Translations under genes and position numbers: made by a program
The notes under the pieces: model-generated
Seen by the model: the letters and a program-made list of their open reading frames with translations, nothing else
Databases searched by the model: none
What the model was told of the DNA's origin: nothing
Source of the DNA: Paenibacillus xylanexedens
Lineage (GTDB): Bacteria; Bacillota; Bacilli; Paenibacillales; Paenibacillaceae
Assembly: GCF_001908275.1 (NCBI RefSeq)
Contig: NZ_CP018620.1
Coordinates: 6,324,001-6,388,000, forward strand
Direction: 5' to 3'
DNA length: 64,000 nucleotides
Shown: positions 1 to 8,465 of the stretch, piece after piece
Numbering within the stretch: the stretch's first letter is position 1
How the letters are laid out: every line of letters starts with the position of its first letter

Positions 1-26
1 ACACATTTTGAATCGTTAGATCAAAA

Positions 27-75
27 TAAAAAAAAAAGACTTTACCCAGCAGTATTTACTGGTGTAAAATCTTTA
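27..75 (-). terminator. Terminator of the STM4011-4015 operon
   Basis: An imperfect inverted repeat (AAGACTTTACCCAG against CTGGTGTAAAATCTT) is followed, on the minus strand, by a run of ten T. It lies about 30 bases after the last stop codon of the minus-strand operon. Confidence 0.75.
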
Positions 76-102
76 TCAATTTCAGCGCATTTCAATTCAA
101 AG

Positions 103-966
103 TTAACGATTGATCAATTCCGGATTTCGTTCAAGCAGCCCGCTGCCAAACGTTTCCCTGAACGGGGAATCCTCCATATGGATATAACCGATATAACAGC
201 CACATTTTTTCATGCGACAAGGCCGATCCGCAGACAAAGCCTGCAAACCATCGCGATACAGATGTCCAATGATCCGGCGATCCTTGTAACAACGCTTCAC
301 ATGCCCTGACCCTTGTACATAAAATACTTCGGAACCGGCAGCACATCGTTTGCCCAAGCTCTCATAATCCTGCAGATTACCTTCAAAAAGCGGATCAAGC
401 CCACATAAAAACTGAATCTCTTCCGGTGTGTAATACTTGGGCCGATCTTTGAAGGCATTAACCCACATATACACATCATCCGGCAAAGCCTGTCTCATGG
501 ACTCAATTGCGGGGAAAGCACTACGGAGTCCGACAGTACCGACACTAAAAGCAAGTCCCATCTGACGCAAGGTCAGACATTGTTTAACAAAAGAAGCCTC
601 TTTTGTCTCACGAGGATGATACGTCGCCCAAAAGGCCGCTTTATTCGCATCCAACTCCCTCGCCCAATCCAGTTTGACGGACAGGTTGGTTTGAATTGCA
701 ACCTTATCCACATGTGGCATATGTGACAGCTCAACCATCGCTTCCCGGTACCACCGACGCACCAAAGCTTCACCATAGGGATTGAAGAAAATCGAAAATT
801 GATGCCCAGCACTCTCTTGCTCCCTGACCCAATTCACAAATTGACGCAATTGTTGTTCATCCACTTCCAACGTCTCTTTGGAATCCACGGTTTTGCTAAA
901 AGGGCAGTATGGACAGTCGTAATTACAGGAAGACAACTTCCCCCGATAATACAAAGTCGCTCTCAT
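103..966 (-). CDS. STM4011-family radical SAM protein
   Basis: This 287-residue protein carries the radical SAM cluster motif CxxxCxxC at C14, C18 and C21 (CNYDCPYC), very close to the N-terminus. The C-terminal part has further cysteines (RCAAGS, VKRCYKD, CRMKKCGCYIGYIH) that could hold an auxiliary iron-sulfur cluster or a structural site. I recognise it as the STM4011 family by sequence and by its neighbours, which form the same set as in Salmonella STM4011-4015. It is the last gene of the operon, and its ATG overlaps the STM4012-type stop codon (ATGA), which suggests coupled translation. Its reaction and substrate are not known to me. A role in modifying a peptide or small metabolite is inference from the radical SAM fold only. 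Confidence 0.85.
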   Translation of the reverse strand: MRATLYYRGKLSSCNYDCPYCPFSKTVDSKETLEVDEQQLRQFVNWVREQESAGHQFSIFFNPYGEALVRRWYREAMVELSHMPHVDKVAIQTNLSVKLDWARELDANKAAFWATYHPRETKEASFVKQCLTLRQMGLAFSVGTVGLRSAFPAIESMRQALPDDVYMWVNAFKDRPKYYTPEEIQFLCGLDPLFEGNLQDYESLGKRCAAGSEVFYVQGSGHVKRCYKDRRIIGHLYRDGLQALSADRPCRMKKCGCYIGYIHMEDSPFRETFGSGLLERNPELINR

Positions 967-2351
967 GAGTAAACAAACCCTTCCATCTGTTCACGAATTT
1001 CGGCAGATATAAGCCAATCTCCAATCGCATCGGAGTAACCTAGTCCTTCTTCTGTCAGACGCAGCACCTGCTTGTCCTCATCACTCTCCAACTCCGCCAT
1101 GCCCTCTGTCAACAGTTCAGCCAACCAGATATAGTCGGACATCACATCGGTACCAAAGCGCTGTTGGTAGTCAGACAGTGTCAATCCCTCGCGATGCAGC
1201 AAGGCTTTCAGAATAAAGCGCCGTCTCTGTTCCTCACGGCTTAACACGATGCCATAATCCGCCACATCGTAGCGCTCAGTTGCCACATAATCGGCAATGA
1301 TGCTCTGTGTGGCCTTGTAACTCACGCCATACTTCGAAGCATAATGTACTTCACTCGTATAAGAGCGTGCGCCACACCCCAGACCAACCATGCCCTCCTC
1401 CTGACAGCTATAAGGCAGAAGCACTTTGGAGGACGACTGTTCTTTGGCAAATCTGCGCATCGAATATTGAACATAACCTTTACTTTTTAAAGTCTCACGT
1501 GCAGCTTTATACAGTTCCATCCGCATGTCCGGTCCCTGACGGCGAATATCATCAGGCTTCACGATTGTATTTTCCCGTGTATACAAGGGATAGATAAAGA
1601 TTTCGCCCGGTTCGTAGGCCAGAACTCTTTCCAATGAATAGATCCACGATTCCACCGTTTGACCCGGCAAACCATAGATCAGATCCAGATTCAACAATGG
1701 GAAATCATACCGAGTAAGCTTCTCAAGCGCTCGTTCAACTTCCTGCGGTTTTTGTGGACGATAGATGGCAGATGCTTCAGCTTCAATAAAACTCTGGATG
1801 CCCATACTGACACGATCCACACTTCGTTCCTTCATGATGGCCAGCTTGGCTTCCGTAACGGTATCCGGCGACGTTTCCACCGAAATCGATGCTTGCGCAG
1901 GGTCCAGCCCCATCACATGTTCAGCAATATCAAACAGACGATTCAACTGAACCTCATTTAATAATGTAGGCGTTCCCCCACCAATCGCGAACCGCGAATA
2001 CGGTCTTCGAGATGTAATGGGTGCCCACTGCTTCGCCTGACGTTCCAGCGCATCCACATAGCGTTCATGCGTATCATCCCGTCGATCCGGCAGTGTGAAC
2101 AGATTACAGAATCCGCAACGAGCAGCACAAAAGGGAATATGCATATATAAAAAATACGTATCGGTATTTTCTCGTTCCCACAGTGGCCCTAACGGCAGTG
2201 GTGGGTCAAGCTCCCGATAGGCGGTCTTGTGTGGGTACGAGTATAAGTAAGAACGATAAGGGAATGCCAGTACTTCACTGAGACTTGTAGCTATATTGGA
2301 TCCGGGCTGTGTGGAATGGCCTGTTGTTGTATGTTGTATATGTTTCTCCAT
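963..2351 (-). CDS. STM4012-family radical SAM protein (HemN/HemW-like)
   Basis: The protein has 462 residues from the chosen start. The cluster motif sits in YMHIPFCAARCGFC (C75, C79, C82), the form typical of coproporphyrinogen-oxidase-like radical SAM enzymes. It is followed by the SAM-binding FAIGGGTPT, the ISVETSPDT and DRVSMGIQSF segments, and a C-terminal winged-helix-like HemN region (about 370-450). The start at 2351 is chosen because AGGAGG lies 6 bases before it; an in-frame codon 33 bases upstream has no such site. The conserved neighbours point to the STM4012 family and not to true HemN, so automatic annotation as a haem biosynthesis enzyme would probably be wrong. The end overlaps the next gene by four bases. 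Confidence 0.85.
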   Translation of the reverse strand: MEKHIQHTTTGHSTQPGSNIATSLSEVLAFPYRSYLYSYPHKTAYRELDPPLPLGPLWERENTDTYFLYMHIPFCAARCGFCNLFTLPDRRDDTHERYVDALERQAKQWAPITSRRPYSRFAIGGGTPTLLNEVQLNRLFDIAEHVMGLDPAQASISVETSPDTVTEAKLAIMKERSVDRVSMGIQSFIEAEASAIYRPQKPQEVERALEKLTRYDFPLLNLDLIYGLPGQTVESWIYSLERVLAYEPGEIFIYPLYTRENTIVKPDDIRRQGPDMRMELYKAARETLKSKGYVQYSMRRFAKEQSSSKVLLPYSCQEEGMVGLGCGARSYTSEVHYASKYGVSYKATQSIIADYVATERYDVADYGIVLSREEQRRRFILKALLHREGLTLSDYQQRFGTDVMSDYIWLAELLTEGMAELESDEDKQVLRLTEEGLGYSDAIGDWLISAEIREQMEGFVYS

Positions 2352-2398
2352 CGGTTTCCTCCTGTCTCCGGTTGTTGTCCTCATAAGATCAATACATT

Positions 2399-3184
2399 CT
2401 ATACTAAAAATTCACGGTAAGGCACCGTCCAGACGACATCATGTGCAAGCCGGTGTCCTTGATACCCGTCTTCACCGTAAGCTGTACCATGATCGGAAAA
2501 AGCCAGGCAATACGCAGGCCGGGCGCGTTTCCTCATCGCCTCGAACAATGGTCCAAGAGCCTCATCTACATATCGAAGTGCAGCACGTTGAGTCTCCACC
2601 GAGTCCTCCTTCGCTCCTTCTACAAAGTAACGATTGGGTCCATGAATGGCAGACACGTTCAAAAACATAAATATCTTTTCATCCGGCGCTGTCTGTTCAA
2701 GCAACTTTAATGCATGCTGTACCTGATGCTCTGTCGATTTGGGGTTGGTTACCCCAAAGTTCATTCTCCAGTAGCTCTGTTGGAAATAGCCAGGCAATAC
2801 TTTCGCAAGCGGGTTTTTTTTCGTAAAAAAGATGACGCCGCCAATACAGATGGTACGGTAACCTTCAGCTGCGAACCCGGATACGATATCCGGTGTATCA
2901 AACAGCCAGGTGTGCGGATGTGTCTTGAGCCCGGTATTTCGGGAATGAAACAGCCTTACATGAGATGCCTTATCTGTATTGGCAGGGGTCGGCATAAAAC
3001 CACCAAAAAAAGCATGGTGCGCCGCATATGTAAAACTGCCCGGAGTATGACGCTTCTCCCACGGACCCGAACCACACAGATTAGGGCAATTCTCCTCTTC
3101 CAGCTTGGCTACGTCATATCGTAACGTATCCAGCGTAATCATTAACAGATCATGGGAGCCCACAATGGTGTTCATATCAGGCAT
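2399..3184 (-). CDS. STM4013-family alkaline-phosphatase-superfamily hydrolase
   Basis: This 261-residue protein looks like a compact member of the sulfatase/alkaline phosphatase superfamily. LMITLDTLRYDVA near the N-terminus gives the first metal-binding Asp, a Thr in HTPGSFTYAAHHAFF could be the nucleophile, and CLAFSDHGTAYGEDGYQGH near the C-terminus supplies the Asp-His metal pair. No signal peptide is seen, so it probably works in the cytoplasm, unlike most sulfatases. The start at 3184 is preceded by AAAGGAG with 10-base spacing and overlaps the previous gene by 8 bases; a later in-frame ATG at 3175 is too far from that site. The substrate is unknown. Its place between radical SAM and ATP-grasp genes suggests it trims or recycles a phospho- or sulfo-ester made in the pathway, but this is inference. 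Confidence 0.8.
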   Translation of the reverse strand: MPDMNTIVGSHDLLMITLDTLRYDVAKLEEENCPNLCGSGPWEKRHTPGSFTYAAHHAFFGGFMPTPANTDKASHVRLFHSRNTGLKTHPHTWLFDTPDIVSGFAAEGYRTICIGGVIFFTKKNPLAKVLPGYFQQSYWRMNFGVTNPKSTEHQVQHALKLLEQTAPDEKIFMFLNVSAIHGPNRYFVEGAKEDSVETQRAALRYVDEALGPLFEAMRKRARPAYCLAFSDHGTAYGEDGYQGHRLAHDVVWTVPYREFLV

Positions 3185-4442
3185 GTTGAATAGGCTCCTT
3201 TCGTAAAAGTTCCATTTCCCACTCATAGGTTCCCAGGCCATGATGCTCGACTCTGTATAACAAATCTCCAAACGGATTCACATCCAGCACATAGGCACGC
3301 GGATTCGAACCACTAGTAAGCATCACATCAATCCCGGCTGACCACGAGTTGGGAAATGCAGACATGGCTGCTTGCGCTGCCAACCGTACCAGCGACATCC
3401 GCTGTTCATCCAGGCCTGCTTCAGCAGGCAGCATACGCTCATTGCGCAGATGCAGATTGGTAATCGGGGTACGGCTCAGCCGCATAATCGCGTGACCTGC
3501 CTGTCCACCTGCAACCAGTTGGCGAATATCATAGGCCCGCTGATCAAGCGTGGCTTTTGGCATCCATCGTTCAATCTGTGCACCTTCTGCACATAACCAG
3601 TTCATCAGCGTAGCAATCTCTTCACTGCGGGTATACTTGCGTAGACGTCCTTCATTGAAGAAAATCGTCTTGCCCCGCGACTGTTCCATTCCCATCGTTG
3701 TTACAGCAATTTCATCACCCGTTCGGGGATTGACTTGATAGGCAACAACTCCTGAAGCCCCGGAGCCGTACGCAAGCTTCACAAACACACGATGCATCTC
3801 GGCAGCCTTCATTGAGCTACGCAGGTCCATATAATCGCGGATTGGCTGCGAAGATGGAAGCGCCGGGGGTACATCAACTCCATGTGAAGATAGATGCTGC
3901 TGACATGTTCTCTTGTCAAACATCAATTGGATATCGGCGGGATCATTCAAGAATCGGACTTCAGGCCAGATTTCCCGAGACTCACGGCCGATTCGATCCA
4001 GACATGCTTTCCAGCCACGAAACCACTGGGCGGGAGCGTATATTCTTCCCCACTCCTGTTCCAGCGCAAGTGCCTGTTCTGCGGAAAATGCTTCTGTACC
4101 CATCCCAGCCGTTAATGTTGACGAATCATTCATAGCTCCAAGGAACAGTAGTTCACGCTCCACGTCCCAATCCTCACCAGGAGCATCGATCCGAATCAGG
4201 GGTACAGGCAGATTGAAATCTACTGTATCAGCGATGGTTCGTCCGTGTCTCCAATTCTGCAGCAATTGAGCATATGGCAGTACAACCGCAGGTTTCAAAC
4301 CCAATCTATGCCTAGCCTCTTGCAGCCCTTGTGTTCGTCGGTTATCAGGGTTTCCGATCAATAAAAAAGGCTGATCTTGCGTTAGATCAGGTACATCTAT
4401 TGGTTGATGCAAACTCTCATTCATTTCCTTTACACCTGACAT
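3177..4442 (-). CDS. STM4014-family ATP-grasp protein
   Basis: The 421-residue protein begins with a Rossmann-like region (PFLLIGNPDNRRTQ) and then shows ATP-grasp features: the MFDKRTCQQHL helix, a nucleotide-binding strand and glycine loop in VFVKLAYGSGASGVV, and the C-terminal metal-binding strand AYVLDVNPFGDLL. ATP-grasp enzymes join a carboxylate to an amine, thiol or other nucleophile through an acyl-phosphate. In this operon it would be the ligase, possibly forming a peptide-like bond, but partner and product are unknown. The start lies 3 bases after the STM4015-type stop; the ribosome site there is weak, so a start at 4424 is also possible. I am confident of the fold and fairly confident of the family. 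Confidence 0.8.
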   Translation of the reverse strand: MSGVKEMNESLHQPIDVPDLTQDQPFLLIGNPDNRRTQGLQEARHRLGLKPAVVLPYAQLLQNWRHGRTIADTVDFNLPVPLIRIDAPGEDWDVERELLFLGAMNDSSTLTAGMGTEAFSAEQALALEQEWGRIYAPAQWFRGWKACLDRIGRESREIWPEVRFLNDPADIQLMFDKRTCQQHLSSHGVDVPPALPSSQPIRDYMDLRSSMKAAEMHRVFVKLAYGSGASGVVAYQVNPRTGDEIAVTTMGMEQSRGKTIFFNEGRLRKYTRSEEIATLMNWLCAEGAQIERWMPKATLDQRAYDIRQLVAGGQAGHAIMRLSRTPITNLHLRNERMLPAEAGLDEQRMSLVRLAAQAAMSAFPNSWSAGIDVMLTSGSNPRAYVLDVNPFGDLLYRVEHHGLGTYEWEMELLRKEPIQHA

Positions 4443-4445
4443 CGA

Positions 4446-5288
4446 CTATTCCGTTAACGATGGATAGCGCCAGTCATCCTCATCACTCTGTTGCTGGTCG
4501 CTAACATCTACAGATATACCCGATCGGTTCCATCGACTAATCATTTCATTGGTCATGTAATGGTAACTCAGATCAAGATGTTTCAGTTTCTTGATCTTGT
4601 CACTGGCAAGCAACGCCTCAGCCCCTTCATCGGACAACGTTCCTTGCGATAGATCCAGTACTTCAAGTTGATCCAGAATAGGTGCTTCAGCTGCTGCTTT
4701 GGCAATCTCATCCTGAATTTCACTGTCTTTCAGACCCAAGTAAACCAGCTTTGGAAATAATCCTTTTTCTAACAAAGGGAGTACATCTTCAAGTGATCCA
4801 TTGAAACCATAATTATCCACACCCAGGTACAGTTCCAGTTTACGCAATTCAGGCAACTTGGCATGGGTGATTGAAGATAACACTTCTCTCGGGAGACCAC
4901 CACAAATAATAATTAATTCTTCAAGCTTGGCATGCTGGAGTGGTTCCAGACTGAGGCCGCTACTGCCCATTACAGAGAATGATTTTAATTCTGGAAAAGC
5001 ACCTAACAGTGGTGTGAGATTTGTCTGGATAATCCACGATACTTCACATTCTTCGAATCCCATATCTCCGATGAACAGTTTCTTCAATGACGGAAAGCTT
5101 GGAGCAGACTCGACGAGCGTACCTATGAACTCATCAGGCGAATTTTCATAAGCCTGTCCCCAATCTCCGATGACCAGACTTTCCAATGAGCTAGCCTCCG
5201 GTTTAGCTGCCAGTTCCTTAATTAACTTTTCCATACGAATGCCGTCCTCATAATCATCGTAAGATACAACAAGCTTCACTTCTTGCAT
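4446..5288 (-). CDS. STM4015-family leucine-rich-repeat-like protein
   Basis: This 280-residue protein is the first gene of the operon. It consists of irregular leucine-rich repeats such as LEELIIICGGLP, LRKLELYLGVDN, LVYLGLKDSEI, LEVLDLSQGTLSDEGAEALL and LKHLDLSYHYMTNEMI, and ends in an acidic tail. LRR proteins of this sort usually bind other proteins, so it may be a scaffold or recognition subunit for the four enzymes downstream. The start at 5288 is chosen because GGAGG lies 9 bases upstream; the open frame runs further 5' without another good ribosome site. No signal peptide is present. Confidence 0.8.
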   Translation of the reverse strand: MQEVKLVVSYDDYEDGIRMEKLIKELAAKPEASSLESLVIGDWGQAYENSPDEFIGTLVESAPSFPSLKKLFIGDMGFEECEVSWIIQTNLTPLLGAFPELKSFSVMGSSGLSLEPLQHAKLEELIIICGGLPREVLSSITHAKLPELRKLELYLGVDNYGFNGSLEDVLPLLEKGLFPKLVYLGLKDSEIQDEIAKAAAEAPILDQLEVLDLSQGTLSDEGAEALLASDKIKKLKHLDLSYHYMTNEMISRWNRSGISVDVSDQQQSDEDDWRYPSLTE

Positions 5289-5404
5289 GAGTAGATCCCT
5301 CCGTTTAAGGTTCATATGTGATTCGTTAGTTTGAATGTTAACCCATACCACACAAGGCTTGCAACTTCTTCCAACTCCAGTCCCAATGAGATTCCCAATC
5401 GTGC

Positions 5405-5433
5405 AATATAAACCATTTCTCATGTAGGTACAA
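5405..5433 (-). promoter_or_regulatory. Predicted sigma-A promoter of the STM4015-4011 operon
   Basis: On the minus strand, TTGTAC is separated by exactly 17 bases from TATATT. It lies about 120 bp before the STM4015-type start codon, with no other gene between. Confidence 0.55.
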
Positions 5434-5446
5434 GAACGTACGTTCT
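5433..5446. promoter_or_regulatory. LexA/DinR-like palindrome
   Basis: AGAACGTACGTTCT is a perfect 14-bp palindrome. Its core GAAC-GTAC-GTTC fits the Bacillus LexA box (GAAC-RNRY-GTTY); only the outermost C is an A. It abuts the predicted -35 hexamer of the STM operon, a position where a bound repressor would block transcription. Confidence 0.45.
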
Positions 5447-5530
5447 GATGTATAGTCGCAGAAATAGCTATCTTCAATTAGGTATATGGATGGACCCTCA
5501 CCAAACCCGATCAAACACTTCAATTCATAG

Positions 5531-5592
5531 AAAAAGCGTTAATGGCGGATGAAGCATCCCATCGGAATGCTTCTGTCCTTCCATTAACGCTT
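5531..5592 (-). terminator. Terminator after rdgB
   Basis: A perfect 12-bp stem (AAGCGTTAATGG with CCATTAACGCTT) contains a second inner hairpin (GAAGCAT with ATGCTTC). On the minus strand it runs into TTTTT. It ends the gerM-rph-rdgB transcript. Confidence 0.8.
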
Positions 5593-5638
5593 TGATGTTC
5601 ACATATCATGAAGTTAAATCAAGATGTTTCGTTTAGTC

Positions 5639-6262
5639 TTAGCCTTCAAGTCTGGATACAAGCGCTCTCAGCGCATGACCACGGTGACTAATCGCTTGCT
5701 TTTGCTCAAGCGTCAGCTCTGCCATCGTCATCTCGTATTCAGGTACATAGAAGAGTGGGTCATATCCAAAACCGCCAGCACCTGCAGCTTGAGCCGTAAT
5801 CCAGCCTTCCGCAGTGCCTTCTGATTCATACTTATCACCTGTTGTCGGATCGTACAGGACCAGCGCACAAACGAAACGAGCCGGACTTAGTAGCGGCTGC
5901 TCGGTGTCCTCACCGGATTTCAACGATTCCAGCGTCTCCAGCAACTTCGCATTATTCTGTGCATCCGTTGCTCCTTCGCCTGCATATCTCGCTGAATATA
6001 CCCCTGGCTCACCATCCAACAGGTCTACACATAAACCTGAATCATCTGCCAGAACGGGCAAACCAAGCGCATCACCAACCGCTTTGGCTTTCTTCCAGGC
6101 ATTCTCCGCAAACGTTACGCCATCTTCTACCACATCCGGCAGCTCCGGATAGTCAAACATGCTCTTAACCTCTTTGCCAAGCGGTGCGAAAGCATGAGCG
6201 AATTCACGGACTTTCCCCGCATTGCGGGTTGCAACAATGAGGATTGGGCTGTCCAAACTCAT
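5639..6262 (-). CDS. rdgB: XTP/dITP diphosphatase (RdgB/HAM1 family)
   Basis: This cytoplasmic enzyme hydrolyses the non-canonical nucleotides dITP, ITP and XTP to the monophosphate and pyrophosphate, keeping them out of DNA and RNA. The sequence has the family's N-terminal TRNAGKVREF loop, the metal-binding and catalytic ADDSG at residues 72-76, the EPGVYSARYAG substrate loop, FGYDPLF, and the C-terminal SHRGHALRAL motif. The length of 207 residues is normal. It starts 1 base after the rph stop, in the gerM-rph-rdgB order also known from Bacillus subtilis (ysnA), so the three genes are very probably co-transcribed. Confidence 0.96.
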   Translation of the reverse strand: MSLDSPILIVATRNAGKVREFAHAFAPLGKEVKSMFDYPELPDVVEDGVTFAENAWKKAKAVGDALGLPVLADDSGLCVDLLDGEPGVYSARYAGEGATDAQNNAKLLETLESLKSGEDTEQPLLSPARFVCALVLYDPTTGDKYESEGTAEGWITAQAAGAGGFGYDPLFYVPEYEMTMAELTLEQKQAISHRGHALRALVSRLEG

Positions 6263-6263
6263 C

Positions 6264-7019
6264 TTAGGCTTCCCCTAATCCACGCGCGCCGATCTTGAGC
6301 GCAATCGGTCCAAGCACTTCTTTTTGACGCTCGATCATCTCCAAAATCCCCTGCTCGCCCAGTTCCAACATGGCGTTCAGCTCACGGCGATCAAATGGTG
6401 CTTCCTCACCTGTTCCCTGAAGCTCGACGTATTTACCGCCACCTGTCATCACCAGGTTCATGTCTACCTTGGCTTTGGAATCTTCATCATAGTTCAGATC
6501 CAGTACAGGCTGTTCACCCACAACACCCACACTTACTGCGGCAATGAAATCCGTAATCGGGAACACTTGCAGTTTGTGCTGTTGGGAGATCTTGTTCACG
6601 GCAAGCGCCAGCGCTACAAACGCACCGGTTATGGACGTTGTGCGTGTGCCTCCGTCAGCTTGAATAACATCACAGTCCAAGGTAATGGTACGCTCACCAA
6701 GAGCCTGCAGATTAACTACCGAGCGCAGTGCCCGACCAATCAGACGCTGGATTTCCATGGTGCGTCCAGTTAATTTGCCACGATTGGCTTCACGTTGGTT
6801 CCGGGTATGTGTTGCACGTGGCAACATGGAATATTCAGCTGTTACCCAGCCTTTACCCTGCCCTTTCATAAAGGGAGGTACACGTTCCTCTACTGTAGCT
6901 GTACAGATCACCTTTGTATCTCCAACTTCAATCAGTACAGAGCCCTCGGCGTATTTATTCGTGTTCACTGTTAAATTCAGCGGGCGCAGCTGTTCGCTGG
7001 TTCGTCCGTTTGATCTCAT
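6264..7019 (-). CDS. rph: Ribonuclease PH
   Basis: RNase PH is a phosphorolytic 3'-to-5' exoribonuclease that trims tRNA precursors. The 251-residue length is typical, and the sequence carries its hallmark segments: [37 protein letters not shown], the basic active-site helix [18 protein letters not shown], and [23 protein letters not shown], which binds phosphate and metal. It is followed 1 base later by rdgB and preceded by gerM in the same direction. Confidence 0.97.
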   Translation of the reverse strand: MRSNGRTSEQLRPLNLTVNTNKYAEGSVLIEVGDTKVICTATVEERVPPFMKGQGKGWVTAEYSMLPRATHTRNQREANRGKLTGRTMEIQRLIGRALRSVVNLQALGERTITLDCDVIQADGGTRTTSITGAFVALALAVNKISQQHKLQVFPITDFIAAVSVGVVGEQPVLDLNYDEDSKAKVDMNLVMTGGGKYVELQGTGEEAPFDRRELNAMLELGEQGILEMIERQKEVLGPIALKIGARGLGEA

Positions 7020-7137
7020 ATTTTCTGCCTCCTACGACTTAAGCATCCTGTAATGTTGAACTTATTCACACTTTTACGAATCCCTTATATTTTACCAAAG
7101 AGTTCGGTTAAAAGCATCCTTAAGCATTCCTTGCTCA

Positions 7138-8193
7138 TTAAATCGGAATTTCGTTGATATATTCAGGCTTGGAAACCGGCGCACTGTAATCCCTGTTGTC
7201 GTCACCCATGACTGTTTTTTGGCCGTTCCACTCGATCTGTACTTTGGCATCCTTGCTGGCTGTGTTCTCCGCAGTGGTTAATACGACAGACTGTAACAGC
7301 TCGCTTGGCACGATATCCCCTTCGGCAAACATATCATCTTTCAAGGCAACCGTGACCGTGCCATCCTCTGCCGTTTTGACCGATTGCAGCTCCGTTCCGC
7401 CTGTCATGACCTCTTCCAGTTCTCCACCTTTGTCAGGTCCTTTGATCAGTTCGTTCAATGCTGCCTGCACCCGATCTTCACCAGGTGTAACCAGACGTGT
7501 CACCGGAACATAATATTGGATGCCTGCTGGCGAAGCAGCGGAGAAATAGACCGTGACCGGACTGCTGTTCGTCACAAACGTATCACCCAGATCCAGATTG
7601 ATTCCCACAGCCCGATTCAGCGGTTCAGGCAACGGCGTGCTGTTCACCGGCATTTGTGTTAACTTTTTGCCATCCACCCAAATCTGCACATTCTCCACAT
7701 CAGGCGTTCCCGTCAATGTCCACGTGACAGCTTCTAGCATTTTCCGTTCTTCCTTCGCATCATACTTGGCAAAATTACCCGAGAACTCAACAACCGCCAG
7801 CTTGTCATCCGCGTGAATCGTTACATTCTGCACAACCGTTCCCTGCGGGAGAACGCCCTGGAATCCTTCAGGCAGCATACCCGCGTAGGCCCCACCTGTG
7901 ACAAGTGTATCCAGAGCTGTCTTTGGACTGCTTGCGTCTGTTCCAGAAGGAAGTGTCAGGGATACCGGAGCGAGCAGCCCCTGCTGGTCTTGCAGATATA
8001 CCGTCGTTAACGGGAGCATTGCGAGTGCTCCATTCCCTTCGGCCGCTTGAATCATAGCCGCTTCCTGGATGGGCGGTGGTGGATCAACAGCTTCGGAAGA
8101 CTGTGCTCCAAACATGCCGCAGCCTGACAATACCATAGGAATACTCAGCAGCGCTGCTGCCGATACCGTACGCAAAGAATGGATCTTTCTCAT
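7138..8193 (-). CDS. gerM: Spore germination lipoprotein GerM (two GerMN domains)
   Basis: The 351-residue protein starts with a short basic segment and hydrophobic stretch ending in the lipobox LSGC, so it should be an exported lipoprotein. Two GerMN domains follow: one around residues 60-190 (TVYLQDQQGLLAPVSLTL) and one around 205-330 (TVYFSAASPAGIQYYVPVTR). GerM is needed for normal sporulation and germination in B. subtilis, where it lies beside rph as it does here. The start at 8193 has GAGGGGG 9 bases upstream; the open frame extends 14 codons further without such a site. Cell-wall or forespore-membrane location is inferred from family knowledge. Confidence 0.92.
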   Translation of the reverse strand: MRKIHSLRTVSAAALLSIPMVLSGCGMFGAQSSEAVDPPPPIQEAAMIQAAEGNGALAMLPLTTVYLQDQQGLLAPVSLTLPSGTDASSPKTALDTLVTGGAYAGMLPEGFQGVLPQGTVVQNVTIHADDKLAVVEFSGNFAKYDAKEERKMLEAVTWTLTGTPDVENVQIWVDGKKLTQMPVNSTPLPEPLNRAVGINLDLGDTFVTNSSPVTVYFSAASPAGIQYYVPVTRLVTPGEDRVQAALNELIKGPDKGGELEEVMTGGTELQSVKTAEDGTVTVALKDDMFAEGDIVPSELLQSVVLTTAENTASKDAKVQIEWNGQKTVMGDDNRDYSAPVSKPEYINEIPI

Positions 8194-8465
8194 GATCACG
8201 TTCCCCCTCATCATTTTTACAGTTTGTACTACCATGTATACGAGCCTTTGTCCAAAAAATAACTAAAAGATAATAAGAAAAATGTCTATCAACGCACTTT
8301 CACGGAAGACAGACCGTGTTTAGCTGAAATTTTCCATGTAGTAATCGAATTGCTCAACTTCACTGAAACTTATATTTTTATTATCTTAAAGAAACGTAAA
8401 CCAGGTTAATAACGTATTAGGAAGCAAGAGTAGGGACATTGCTAACTTCAGAGGAGGAATCGCCC

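Larger units (their letters stand above)
5338..5523 (-). pseudogene. Possible gene remnant or non-coding leader of the STM operon
   Basis: An open frame of about 60 codons reads like real protein (many Trp, Tyr and Phe, for example HDWESHWDWSWKKLQALC) but has no ATG and no ribosome site, and an in-frame TAA lies just upstream inside the rdgB terminator. The predicted STM-operon promoter lies within it. I read it as a possible 3' remnant of a lost gene or a chance open frame. I do not recognise the family. Confidence 0.25.

Noticed and set aside
963..2351. Annotation as oxygen-independent coproporphyrinogen III oxidase
   Set aside because: The radical SAM motif is HemN-like, but the five-gene context and overall fit point to the STM4012 family and not to haem synthesis.
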